Part shown: positions 36,114 to 44,161 of the stretch, one piece after another | How the letters are laid out: the number at the start of each line of letters is the position of its first letter | How positions within the stretch are numbered: the stretch's first letter is position 1 | Source of the DNA: Dehalococcoidia bacterium UBA1123 | GTDB lineage: Bacteria; Chloroflexota; Dehalococcoidia; Lucifugimonadales; UBA1123 | Length of the DNA stretch: 45,047 bases | Assembly (NCBI GenBank): GCA_002313895.1 | Contig: DCAW01000043.1 | Coordinates: 5,040-50,086 of the forward strand | Reading direction: 5' to 3' | The notes under the pieces: generated by a model | Seen by the model: only the letters and a program-made list of their open reading frames with translations | Database searches by the model: none | Told to the model about the DNA's origin: nothing | Made by a program: the position numbers and the translations under genes

Positions 36114-36560
36114 GTGCCCAAGCAGTACACACAGACAGGCCCCATCGCTCGGACGTTGGAGCTTGTGGGACAGCGATGGACGATTCTGATTCTTCAGGAG
36201 CTTTTGCGAGGACACCATCGCTTCGCTGAGTTGCAGGAGCAGGTTGAGGGCATCGCTCCCAACGTGCTGTCAGATCGACTGAAAGCGCTGGAAGAGTACG
36301 AGGTGGTGGAGCGCAAATTCTACAGCGACCACCCGCCACGGGCCGAGTACCACCTGACTGCGAAGGGTCACGAGCTTGGCATAGTGGCCGGAGCCCTGGC
36401 AGTGTGGGGCGCGAAGCATCTGTCCGACGACATCGCCCTGGTCCATACCGAATGCGGCTCAAGGATGAACGTGATCTATCATTGCCCCGCCTGTGACACC
36501 AGCGTCAAGGGCGCGGGAGTCCGACTAGAGAATCAGGACGATCCCCTGCAGGAGCATTAA
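36114..36560 (+). CDS. HxlR family transcriptional regulator with C-terminal zinc-ribbon-like end
   Basis: The 148-residue protein has the winged-helix HxlR core: GPIARTLELVGQRWTILILQ, ELLRGHHRFAELQEQVEGI, LSDRLKALEEYEVVERKFY and a wing with PPRAEYHLTAKG. The last 35 residues contain HTECGSRMNVIYHCPACDTS, where one Cys followed by a CPAC motif could bind a metal or sense redox state. The GTG start is supported by GGGGAG nine bases upstream. It may control the divergent ABC importer operon, its own gene or both. Confidence 0.9.
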   Translation: MPKQYTQTGPIARTLELVGQRWTILILQELLRGHHRFAELQEQVEGIAPNVLSDRLKALEEYEVVERKFYSDHPPRAEYHLTAKGHELGIVAGALAVWGAKHLSDDIALVHTECGSRMNVIYHCPACDTSVKGAGVRLENQDDPLQEH

Positions 36561-36572
36561 TCAGTGAAAGCA

Positions 36573-36602
36573 ATAAGCCCTCGGTGTCATCCGAGGGCTT
36601 AT
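36573..36602 (+). terminator. Hairpin terminator after hxlR
   Basis: ATAAGCCCTCGG and CCGAGGGCTTAT form a perfect 12-pair stem with the six-base loop TGTCAT, starting 12 bases after the stop. No T-run follows on the plus strand; on the minus strand the sequence after the stem is moderately T-rich. It could stop transcription from both sides. Confidence 0.75.
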
Positions 36603-36656
36603 CGAAAACGTTACGACGGTCGAGATTGAGGCGAAGCGTCAGTCGGAGGTGTCGAA

Positions 36657-36977
36657 CTACTGCTCTGGCATCGGGCCAGGCGGCGGCTGGGTGACATCCA
36701 TCCCGTGGACGGCTAGGAGGTGTTCCTTGAACAAGATGTCGAACTCGTTCCGGGACGCGGCCAGCTTTGGCATTAATTCGTCGCTGCCCGGGGCCTCGTG
36801 TAGTGCGATGACTGCGGGCCCAGCACGAGTTTCCGTCAGCCATGAGGCATGACGGGTGAGACCATAGCGCCGATTGAAGTCGGCTATTGCTTCCTTTTGC
36901 GGTCCCTAAAGATCTGCGCACCATGCTTCCCACGCGTCCAGTTGGCCTTCCAAGTTAGGCGCCAGCACAACTCCCAT
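36657..36977 (-). pseudogene. Small unknown gene interrupted by an in-frame TAG
   Basis: From ATG 36977 the frame reads MGVVLAPNLEGQLDAWEAWC and then ADL, followed by TAG at codon 24. After the stop the same frame gives GPQKEAIADFNRRYGLTRHA, SWLTETRAGPAVIALHEAPG and later FDILFKEHLLAVHGMDVTQP before its natural TAG at 36657. Codon use and protein character are consistent on both sides, with no frameshift, so one codon separates it from an intact 106-residue protein. I do not know the family; it looks like a small alpha/beta protein. Confidence 0.65.
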
Positions 36978-37147
36978 GTAAGCCTTCGTTTATTTCGATT
37001 GATTTGTATCTCGCCTTACATTTCCCCTATCAAACTGGGGTGTCCAAAGAAGCAAATTATTTGCGTCGATGATTGCACGCACATACTGTAACGCTGTCAA
37101 ACACGCTATCACGCTGGACTCACTGCGCTATCCACTGATAGCTATTT

Positions 37148-38809
37148 TCAGGCAAACGGCCTGCGATGAGAGAACTCGGCCTCCTCGCTGGTTATGAATT
37201 CCAGCAGAGCGGCCTCGCCGTTTTCGGTGGCCTCCTTCGCTCGAAGGATGGCGGCTCCGGCGTCGGCGGGGTCTTCGACTCGCTCGGCCCATCCGCCCAT
37301 TGCTATTGCCATGTCGGCGTAATTGCCCTGAAGGTCCCGCGTGTTATATAGCTCGTGGGATCGAGCCATTGACGACGTCTCAATAGCCATCGTCGAGTTG
37401 TTCAGCACTATAGTCAGAGTGGGTATGCCGCTACGGGCAGCAGTCTCGAAATCCAGACCCGTCATTCCGAAGGCGGCGTCGCCCATGAAATTGACGCAGA
37501 ACTTGTCGGGGTCTGCCAGTTTTGCGCCCATGTTGAGACCCAGGCCCGTCCCCAAGCCGTGGGACTTGCCCCAGCCGATATAGGTCCGAGGGCCTCCCGC
37601 CTGATAGAAAGGCATCAACTGATCGCGAGGGCTGCCGGAGTCGTGAGTGACGATGGCCTCGTTGGGGTCGATGGCGTTCATGAACTCCCAAATGACCCGA
37701 TAGGGAGTCATTGGAGTCTGGCCGGATGTCAGCTTGGCTGTCCAATCCGCCAGCCACTTCTCACGAGCAGAGGCAATCTCGGCGGTGACTGTGCCGTCCG
37801 CGTCTCTTGGCGTCGAACCCGTCAGGTCGGCGCATGCCTCTGAGAACTGGGCCAGGACAAGCTTGGCGTCGCCCAGAATCGGATAATCGACATCGTAGTT
37901 CTTGCTCAGGTCGATGGAATCGTTGGTGGCGTGAATGTAGGTTTTGTCTTGCGGCAAAGGAGTGGTCATGCCGTGGAGGGTCAGGCTGGAACCGATGGCG
38001 AATATCAGGTCGGCCTTGCTCAGGAAGTCGAACGCGGCGGCGTTCATAACACCCGAACTGCTGCCCAGAGACAGGGGGTGCTTCTCTGGAAAGGCGCTCT
38101 TGCCTGCCATCGTAGTGGTGACCGGAATCTGAAGGGCTTCGGCCAGTTGAACAAGCTCGTCCGTGGCCCCGGCGTACAGAACGCCCTGTCCGGCGTAGAT
38201 CACCGGATTCTTGGCCTTCATCAGCGCTTCGGCAGCCTCTGCGACCGCCTGGGCGTTGGCCCCGGCGACGGTGGTCTTCACCGGCCTGTAGTTCTCCACT
38301 ATGGAATCGTCGATTTCTTCATTGCCAATATCAGAGGGAATTTCGACCATAACCGGCCCCGGACGTCCCATCTTGACGCGAGCAAAGGCGCGGCGCATGA
38401 CATTGGTGGCATCGGAAGCGGCCTGAATTCGCTCAACTGATTTTGTGACCGACTCATAACTGCGAACGGAACTGAAGTGAGGATAAACGCCATCTCTGCC
38501 ACGGGGATGGCCTAAAGGCAGAAGCAGCATCGGCACGGCGTCGGAGAAGGCGGTCGCCACGCCTGCGTAGGCGTTCTCGGCTCCGGGACCGTACTGCATG
38601 GCAAACACCCCCGGAGGATTGCCGTTCTTCACGCGGGCGTAGCCGTCGGCCATTCCGACTCCGACCCGCTCCTGACGGCAGATGATGGGTCTGATGCCCA
38701 ATTCGGCGGCGGACTCGATGATGTGTGTGGTAGGGAAAGTACATAGGTACTCAATCCCCTCGCGCTTGAGTGTGTGGGCTATGGCATCCAGTACGTTCAT
38801 GTTCGTCAA
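37148..38809 (-). CDS. Thiamine-diphosphate-dependent enzyme (acetolactate synthase-like)
   Basis: The 553-residue protein has the three-domain layout of the ThDP decarboxylase/synthase superfamily. The cofactor-activating Glu is in CRQERVGVGMADGYAR near residue 41, and the C-terminal metal/ThDP motif is GDAAFGMTGLDFETAARSG near 440 with NNS after it. The family includes acetolactate synthase, benzoylformate decarboxylase and oxalyl-CoA decarboxylase. Sequence alone does not tell which. No small regulatory IlvN-type subunit is nearby, which disfavours a biosynthetic acetolactate synthase. The gene stands alone. Confidence 0.9.
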   Translation of the reverse strand: MTNMNVLDAIAHTLKREGIEYLCTFPTTHIIESAAELGIRPIICRQERVGVGMADGYARVKNGNPPGVFAMQYGPGAENAYAGVATAFSDAVPMLLLPLGHPRGRDGVYPHFSSVRSYESVTKSVERIQAASDATNVMRRAFARVKMGRPGPVMVEIPSDIGNEEIDDSIVENYRPVKTTVAGANAQAVAEAAEALMKAKNPVIYAGQGVLYAGATDELVQLAEALQIPVTTTMAGKSAFPEKHPLSLGSSSGVMNAAAFDFLSKADLIFAIGSSLTLHGMTTPLPQDKTYIHATNDSIDLSKNYDVDYPILGDAKLVLAQFSEACADLTGSTPRDADGTVTAEIASAREKWLADWTAKLTSGQTPMTPYRVIWEFMNAIDPNEAIVTHDSGSPRDQLMPFYQAGGPRTYIGWGKSHGLGTGLGLNMGAKLADPDKFCVNFMGDAAFGMTGLDFETAARSGIPTLTIVLNNSTMAIETSSMARSHELYNTRDLQGNYADMAIAMGGWAERVEDPADAGAAILRAKEATENGEAALLEFITSEEAEFSHRRPFA

Positions 38810-38939
38810 CCCTCGCTCTTTAGAATGGCCCGATTATATTCCATTTGCGTAAGGCATGTCTTGGAATTATGTTAGGATGCCCGAAATCGCAGGTCTTCAA
38901 ACTAGATGGACACACCTGTCGGAAATTGGAGAATTCGGT

Positions 38940-39466
38940 TTGATTACGATATTTTTAGAAGGGCATGCAATCACCTCAGATAACGAGGCAGGGCTTGCTT
39001 CGGGGCACAACGATATTGAACTATCACAGGCAGGGCGCAGTCAAGCCGCTGGAGAGAAGAGGCAACGTTATGAGAGTATCAAGATTGATACCGTGTTTAC
39101 TTACGATCTGCGCCGAGCATACGAGACGGCACAGATAACGTTCGAATGCAAGAACGTGCCGATTATTCAAGATGCTCGACTCCGCTCATGGGATTATGGG
39201 AACCTTACACAGCGCTCTCGCGCTGAAGTAACGGTTGTGTAATGACGCAGTCCATCTCAAAGCCGTTTCCCAATGGTGAGAGCCTTGAACGGGCGATGGG
39301 ACGCATGAAGAGTTTCATAGACGATCTCCCACAGAGATATGACGGCCAGAACATACTGTTGATCAGACATCCTGCTACATGGTACGGGCTAGAGCATCAT
39401 ATAGACGGCGTCTCTCTGATTGACCTATCTCACCACAGCAAGTTCGTTTCGACAAATACACGCTAG
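38940..39466 (+). pseudogene. Decayed histidine phosphatase gene
   Basis: Two overlapping frames together match one histidine phosphatase. The first (from about 38940) reads LITIFLEGHAITSDNEAGLA, then DTVFTYDLRRAYETAQITFE and ends at 39242. The second begins MTQSISKPFPNGESLERAMG and reaches LLIRHPATWYGLEH near 39390. The shift lies near 39225. The catalytic RHG-type motif is EGHA here, so the Arg before the catalytic His is Gly, and the second catalytic His reads RHPATW where GHRATW is expected. The conserved C-terminal end is also missing. An intact relative lies at 41482-42027. Confidence 0.8.
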
Positions 39467-39612
39467 GCTAACGCCATACATCATCGCCTGAAACATACGG
39501 TTGTCCGAAGGTCATGTCCAGATTACAATTCCCTGATTTTTGATTGCGCCCTCACAATGACCCGTTGCTGGCAGCTTTTTCCAGAGGAATCGACACCATT
39601 GAAGGGATACGT

Positions 39613-40311
39613 ATGCTGAACTTCGACCATTACGAGGCCCTGAGCTTCGATTGCTACGGCACGCTCATAGACTGGGAGACGGGAATCACCGACGCTGTGA
39701 GGTCGGTGGCAGAAGCCCACGGCCTCGATATGACCAACGCTCAGATTTTGTCGCTGTACTCCGAGATTGAGCCTCAGGCGCAGCAGGGCGAGTATGCTGA
39801 GTACCGCGTCGTCCTGCGTAACGTGATGCAGGGGATCGCCGACCGGCTAGGTTTCACTCCAGTGGACACCGACCTGGACTGCCTCTCCGACACCCTGGGC
39901 GACTGGCCCGTGTTTCCCGACACAGTGAACGCTCTCAGGGCGTTGAAGTCCCGATACAAGCTGGCGATTCTGTCCAACACCGACGACGGCCTCTTCGCTC
40001 AGACCGCTCCGAATCTGGGCGTCGAGTTCGACAAGATAATAACCTCCCAACAGGCCGGGACCTACAAGCCGTCCATCCACAACTTCATCCTGGCGATCGA
40101 CCATATAGGCGTCGGCGCCGACAGGTTGCTGCACGTAGCCGAGAGCATGTTTCACGACATCGTGCCAGCCAAATCCATCGGCCTGAGCGCGGTGTGGGTG
40201 AACCGACATTCCGGCGACGACTCCACAGGCGCAACTCGCCCCGTTCAGGGTGAGCCAGATCTGGAAGTGCCAGACCTTGCAACGCTGGTGTCCCTCATGG
40301 GCCTGGGATGA
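39613..40311 (+). CDS. HAD hydrolase, haloacid-dehalogenase type II-like
   Basis: From ATG 39613 (GAAGGGA upstream) the 232-residue protein carries SFDCYGTLIDWE with the nucleophile Asp13, SN at residues 121-122, the catalytic Lys152 in AGTYKPS and an acidic pair in AESMFHDIVPA (Asp183). The spacing matches L-2-haloacid dehalogenases, in which the second Asp of the phosphatase motif is Tyr, as here. It could remove chloride or other halide from 2-haloacids, or act on another small substrate. The M42 peptidase follows 69 bases later on the same strand. Confidence 0.85.
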   Translation: MLNFDHYEALSFDCYGTLIDWETGITDAVRSVAEAHGLDMTNAQILSLYSEIEPQAQQGEYAEYRVVLRNVMQGIADRLGFTPVDTDLDCLSDTLGDWPVFPDTVNALRALKSRYKLAILSNTDDGLFAQTAPNLGVEFDKIITSQQAGTYKPSIHNFILAIDHIGVGADRLLHVAESMFHDIVPAKSIGLSAVWVNRHSGDDSTGATRPVQGEPDLEVPDLATLVSLMGLG

Positions 40312-40380
40312 CAAGATTCCCTGAGTCCTTTTGCACGAAAGCATCAACCACCCCCGATATGGATACACCGGAGTGACCAC

Positions 40381-41460
40381 ATGACCATCACCAATGAACT
40401 GCTAGAAGAGCTGACGAACGCCTACGGCCCCAGCGGCTTTGAGGGGCCCGTCCGTGACATCATGCGTCGGGAGCTTGAGCCTTTGTCCGACCATGTAGAG
40501 GTGGACGGCATCGGCTCGTTGATCGCGCGCAAGGATGGGACCGGCGATTCTCCTAGAATCATGATCGCGGCGCATATGGACGAGGTTGGCCTTATGGTCA
40601 AGCGCGTCACCGATGGAGGGTATGTGAAGTTTCAAGCATTGGGCGGGTGGCTTGACTCGGCGCTGGTCGGACAGAGGTTCGTCATTCTCACTAGCAAAGG
40701 GCCAATTCAGGCCATCACAGGCATGAAAACTGTTCATGTGATGACGCCAGAGGCACGCAGCGCCGGTTTCAAACGAGACGGTATGTTCCTCGACGTAGGC
40801 GCCGCCGACAAAGAGGACGCGGTGAGCCGCCTCGGAATTCGCCCCGGCGACCCTATCGCGCCCGACAGCAAGTTCGAGGCGCTGAACGGTAGCGACTATC
40901 TATTGGGCAAAGCCTGGGATGACCGCATCGGCCTCGCGATCATGATAGAGGTGATGCGTTCAATCCAAGAATCTCCGATTCAAGGGACGCTCTTCGCCGT
41001 GTCGACAGTTCAAGAAGAGGTTGGCTTGAGAGGAGCAAAAACCAGCAGTTTCCTGGTCAACCCTGACATAGGGATAAATATTGAGTCCGGAGTCGCCGCC
41101 GACTATCCGGGCATCACTCAGGACGAGGCGCAGGAGAGGTTAGGCAACGGGCCAGGTATCTTCCTGCATGACACCACGATGCTGCCCAATCTCAAGCTTA
41201 GAGATTTAGTGATTGATGTGTCCGAGGAGAACAACATACCATTGCAGTTCGAAGTGCTTGCCGGATACGGCGAGGACGGCGCCGAGATGCAACGCGCGTT
41301 CGGCGGCGCGCCTGTGGTGAACATCAGCGTTCCCGTCAGGTACTTGCACACCCACAACGGCATCATCCATCGTCGCGATATTGATCAGGCGGCGCAGCTT
41401 GTCGCCAGACTCGTTCAACGATTGGACCACGATACGGTAGATCGCATCGCAAGGTTTTAA
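40381..41460 (+). CDS. M42 family metallopeptidase (glutamyl aminopeptidase-like)
   Basis: The 359-residue protein is a dinuclear-metal aminopeptidase of the TET/FrvX type. It keeps AAHMDEVGLMVK near residue 65 (His and Asp ligands), GKAWDDRIGLA near 179 (bridging Asp), VQEEVGLRGA near 213 (catalytic Glu and a ligand Glu) and RYLHTHNGIIH near 322 (last His ligand). These cytoplasmic complexes trim short peptides from the N-terminus, so it likely finishes protein breakdown. GGAG is placed eight bases before the ATG. It converges on the histidine phosphatase gene. Confidence 0.93.
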   Translation: MTITNELLEELTNAYGPSGFEGPVRDIMRRELEPLSDHVEVDGIGSLIARKDGTGDSPRIMIAAHMDEVGLMVKRVTDGGYVKFQALGGWLDSALVGQRFVILTSKGPIQAITGMKTVHVMTPEARSAGFKRDGMFLDVGAADKEDAVSRLGIRPGDPIAPDSKFEALNGSDYLLGKAWDDRIGLAIMIEVMRSIQESPIQGTLFAVSTVQEEVGLRGAKTSSFLVNPDIGINIESGVAADYPGITQDEAQERLGNGPGIFLHDTTMLPNLKLRDLVIDVSEENNIPLQFEVLAGYGEDGAEMQRAFGGAPVVNISVPVRYLHTHNGIIHRRDIDQAAQLVARLVQRLDHDTVDRIARF

Positions 41461-41481
41461 TCCAACAAACCATCGAAAATA

Positions 41482-42027
41482 TCAATTCTCGACCAGATGG
41501 CGCTCATCGGGAACGCGCAGGATTTGGCAATTCTCGAAAGTCCCGTCGAAGGTCAGCCGCACGCCCTCGCAGTAACCGATGGCGCCTCCCCAGCTTCCGT
41601 GATCGGCCTCTGGAAGGCTGGCGATAGCTCCTGCCTCGACGAATAAACCGTGTGTCACAACCAAGGCTTTGCCTCCATCGGGGATTTTCTGCGCGATGCC
41701 TGTCCAGATGCGAAACTGCTCATCGGCGAACCTCGATATTGGCCCTTGTGAGGCGACGGCCTGCTCCACTTTGTCGAAACTGGCCGGCCACACTCCGGAA
41801 TCAAACACGTCATCAGGGAGCTGTCCCAGCATGGGGTCAATCTCGTTGACTTCATAGCCCATCGCTATCGCGGTCTCGATGGCCCTTGGGACATCGCTTG
41901 AAACGACCAGATCGAAGTGTCCTGACCCATCTCCAACCAGCCGTGCCAGCTCTATGCCGTCTTGCGACAGGCGCTGGCCGGGCTTGCGTCTCATTGTGTG
42001 CCGACGAACTTCGAGAGTACGCATCAT
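41482..42027 (-). CDS. Histidine phosphatase family protein
   Basis: The 181-residue protein has the catalytic VRRHTMR motif (Arg9 or so and His10), the conserved SSDVPRAIETA near 63 and the second catalytic histidine in VVTHGLFVEAG near 127. Family members act on sugar phosphates, phosphoprotein phosphohistidine or other phosphoesters. It lies divergent to the predicted selenoprotein gene and across from the M42 gene. Confidence 0.85.
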   Translation of the reverse strand: MMRTLEVRRHTMRRKPGQRLSQDGIELARLVGDGSGHFDLVVSSDVPRAIETAIAMGYEVNEIDPMLGQLPDDVFDSGVWPASFDKVEQAVASQGPISRFADEQFRIWTGIAQKIPDGGKALVVTHGLFVEAGAIASLPEADHGSWGGAIGYCEGVRLTFDGTFENCQILRVPDERHLVEN

Positions 42028-42170
42028 TGCTCCTCACAAGGCGCCATTAATCTAACTTGGCTCGTTCGTGTTTCCACGATCTCGACTCTGATAAAATCTC
42101 AATCGCGAAGTTGCTCGTAGATTACAACGGTTGTCCCAAAATTCAAAGAAGGGAACACCTGCTTCCTCAG

Positions 42171-42860
42171 ATGCTCAGAAACTTTTGTTTAACAGTGACG
42201 GCGTTGGCCGTAACCATCATTGTTGCGGCCTGCGGTTCGTCATCCGAACCAGCAGTGGTTAAGGCTACAACGCCACCCACGGCGGCTCCAGTTTCTCCAT
42301 CGCCTGCCGCCGCGCAGGCTTCGGCTCTGGTAGCCGCCGTCGTGCCCACACAACCCCCGGTATCGAATCCTGCTCCTCCTACTGCAATCGTGCCCTCGCA
42401 CCCGGTGGCACAGGAAGTGAACATCGGAAACTCCGTGGGCGACCACGCCCCAGATTTCGAGTTTAGCCTCGCTGATGGCACTAAGGTTAGTTCTGCCAGT
42501 CTGTCAGCGCAATCAGACCCCGCCTACCTGTACTTCTTCGCCGTTTGGTGAACGACCTGTCGCGCCGAGTTGCGGCGCTTGAAGGAGATATGGCCGGAGT
42601 ACGCCGACGAAGTCCCGTTCTACGCCATGAACGTCGATCCTACGGCCGTTTTTGAAGAAATCGAGGCTTACAAAGACCAGCAGGGCTACCCGTGGCCCGT
42701 GGCTCAGGCCGGTCCAGGTATGCTGGCCGACTTCAAGGTGACTCGACAGTCCACCAAGATCGCCATTGGCTCCGACGGTATCATCACCTATCGCGACAGC
42801 TACGGAAAAGGCGACGATGAGACGTGGCATCAGGTGTTCAAGGAGCTTGCGGCTCAGTAG
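42171..42860 (+). CDS. Lipoprotein TlpA/ResA-like thiol-redox selenoprotein (UxxC, read through TGA)
   Basis: From ATG 42171 the 229-residue protein has a signal peptide and lipobox ending VAAC (lipid-attached Cys21), an Ala/Pro/Val linker (about 25-85) and a thioredoxin-fold domain of TlpA type with APDFEFSLADGTKVSSASL and YLYFFAVW. At codon 127 (42549-42551) a TGA stands where the first active-site Cys belongs. The same frame continues TTCRAELRRLKEIW, VPFYAMNVDPTAVFEEI and IAIGSDGIITYRDSYG to TAG at 42860. The active site would be U-T-T-C. A hairpin just after the TGA looks like a bacterial SECIS. At the usual cis-Pro position the sequence reads RQSTKIAIG. Without readthrough the product ends before the active site. 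The ribosome site GAAGGGA is about 16 bases from the ATG. Confidence 0.75.
42552..42585 (+). promoter_or_regulatory. Predicted bacterial SECIS hairpin
   Basis: Ten bases after the TGA, GCGCC (42562-42566) and GGCGC (42574-42578) form a perfect stem with the seven-base loop GAGTTGC. Below it CCT (42556-42558) can pair with AGG (42583-42585) across an internal loop. The loop starts with G, holds a T, and begins 16 bases after the TGA, as in the known bacterial SECIS pattern recognised by SelB. Confidence 0.65.
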
Positions 42861-42964
42861 GTTCCGTTGATATCAGGCTTTAACCGAATCTCCCGTGATG
42901 TGATAAATTAGCGCAATGGACTCAGGAGTTCATCACATCCAGACTCACGCCTCGGGAGATTGCC

Positions 42965-44161
42965 ATGACCACCGACCCCAATTCAGAGATTCAACGCGCC
43001 CGCGCGCTCCACGATAAAATCCCTCTGATCGACGGCCACAACGACCTACCGTGGCAGTATCGCAAAGTCGCAGACAACGCCCTGTCCAAGATCGACATCG
43101 CTCAGCATCAACCCGGATTGCACACCGACATCCCCAGGCTTCGAGAGGGCGGCGTAGGAGGGCAATTCTGGTCGGTGTATATCCCTCAAGCCCTGCCCAA
43201 AGGCGAGCACGTTCGCGCCACGATGGAACAGATCGACGTCGTGTACAACATGCTCCGTCAGTGGCCCGACACCTTTCAGCTATCCCTGACGGCGGACGAC
43301 GTAGAGGCAGCTTTCGATTCGGGCAAGATCGGCTCGCTCATTGGCATTGAGGGCGGACACTCCATCGACAACTCCCTGGGCGCTCTGCGGATGTTTCATC
43401 GGCTGGGCGCGCGGTACATGACGCTGACCCATTTCAAGAACGTGGACTGGGCCGACTCCTGTACTGACGAGCCGAAGGTCGACGGCCTCTCGCAGTTTGG
43501 CCGCGAGGTGGTGCGAGAGATGAATCGCCTTGGTATGCTGGTGGACCTGTCCCACGTCCATGCCGACACCATGCGAGTCGCGCTGGACACGTCCGACGCT
43601 CCAGTAGTGTTCAGTCACTCGTCTGCCCGCGCCATCACGGGCCATCCGCGCAACGTCCCTGACGACGTGCTGGAGCGCGTAAAGGAAAACAATGGCGTCG
43701 TCATGGTGTCTTTCGTTCCCGGATTCGTGTCCCAGCAAACCTACGAGCACGGCCTAGCCCGAGACGCCGAGAAAGCGCGTCTGGAAGCGCAATCCGACAG
43801 TTCCGACGAGAGCGTGGAGGCAGGCCTTGAAGCCTGGGACGCCGACAATCCCGAACCTCGCGCCACGGTCTCGGACATCGCCAACCACATCGACCGCATT
43901 CGAGAGAAGGCCGGCATCGACCACATCGGTATAGGCTCCGATTTCGACGGAATCACCAGTGTTCCCGAAGGCCTTGAGGACGTATCCAAGTATCCTGTCC
44001 TGACGGCAGAATTGTTGCGCCGAGAGTATTCCGAGGAGGATATTCTCAAAATCCTGGGCGGGAATATTCTACGGCTGATGAGGGCTGTGGAGAACGCGGC
44101 GACAAGAATCCAGCAAGAACGCGGCCCATCCGAAGCGTCGATCGAAGATTTGGATGGTTAA
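42965..44161 (+). CDS. M19 family membrane-type dipeptidase
   Basis: The 398-residue zinc enzyme hydrolyses dipeptides and, in relatives, beta-lactams or dipeptide adducts. The metal ligands are in IDGHNDLPW near residue 22 (HxD), IGIEGGHSID near 126 (bridging Glu), VDLSHVHAD near 197 (His), VFSHSSARAI near 218 (His) and GIGSDFDGI near 320 (Asp). No signal peptide is visible, so it may be cytoplasmic. GGGAG stands before the ATG. The alpha/beta hydrolase gene overlaps its end by eight bases. Confidence 0.93.
   Translation: MTTDPNSEIQRARALHDKIPLIDGHNDLPWQYRKVADNALSKIDIAQHQPGLHTDIPRLREGGVGGQFWSVYIPQALPKGEHVRATMEQIDVVYNMLRQWPDTFQLSLTADDVEAAFDSGKIGSLIGIEGGHSIDNSLGALRMFHRLGARYMTLTHFKNVDWADSCTDEPKVDGLSQFGREVVREMNRLGMLVDLSHVHADTMRVALDTSDAPVVFSHSSARAITGHPRNVPDDVLERVKENNGVVMVSFVPGFVSQQTYEHGLARDAEKARLEAQSDSSDESVEAGLEAWDADNPEPRATVSDIANHIDRIREKAGIDHIGIGSDFDGITSVPEGLEDVSKYPVLTAELLRREYSEEDILKILGGNILRLMRAVENAATRIQQERGPSEASIEDLDG

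Noticed and set aside
36505..36933. 142-residue minus-strand frame at the hxlR end
   Set aside because: The convincing protein in this place is in another minus-strand frame (36657-36977); this one also runs through the terminator and hxlR antisense.
36657..36977. Idea that TAG is read as an amino acid in this organism
   Set aside because: Intact genes in the window end in TAG, and the other in-frame TAG lies in a gene with several frameshifts.
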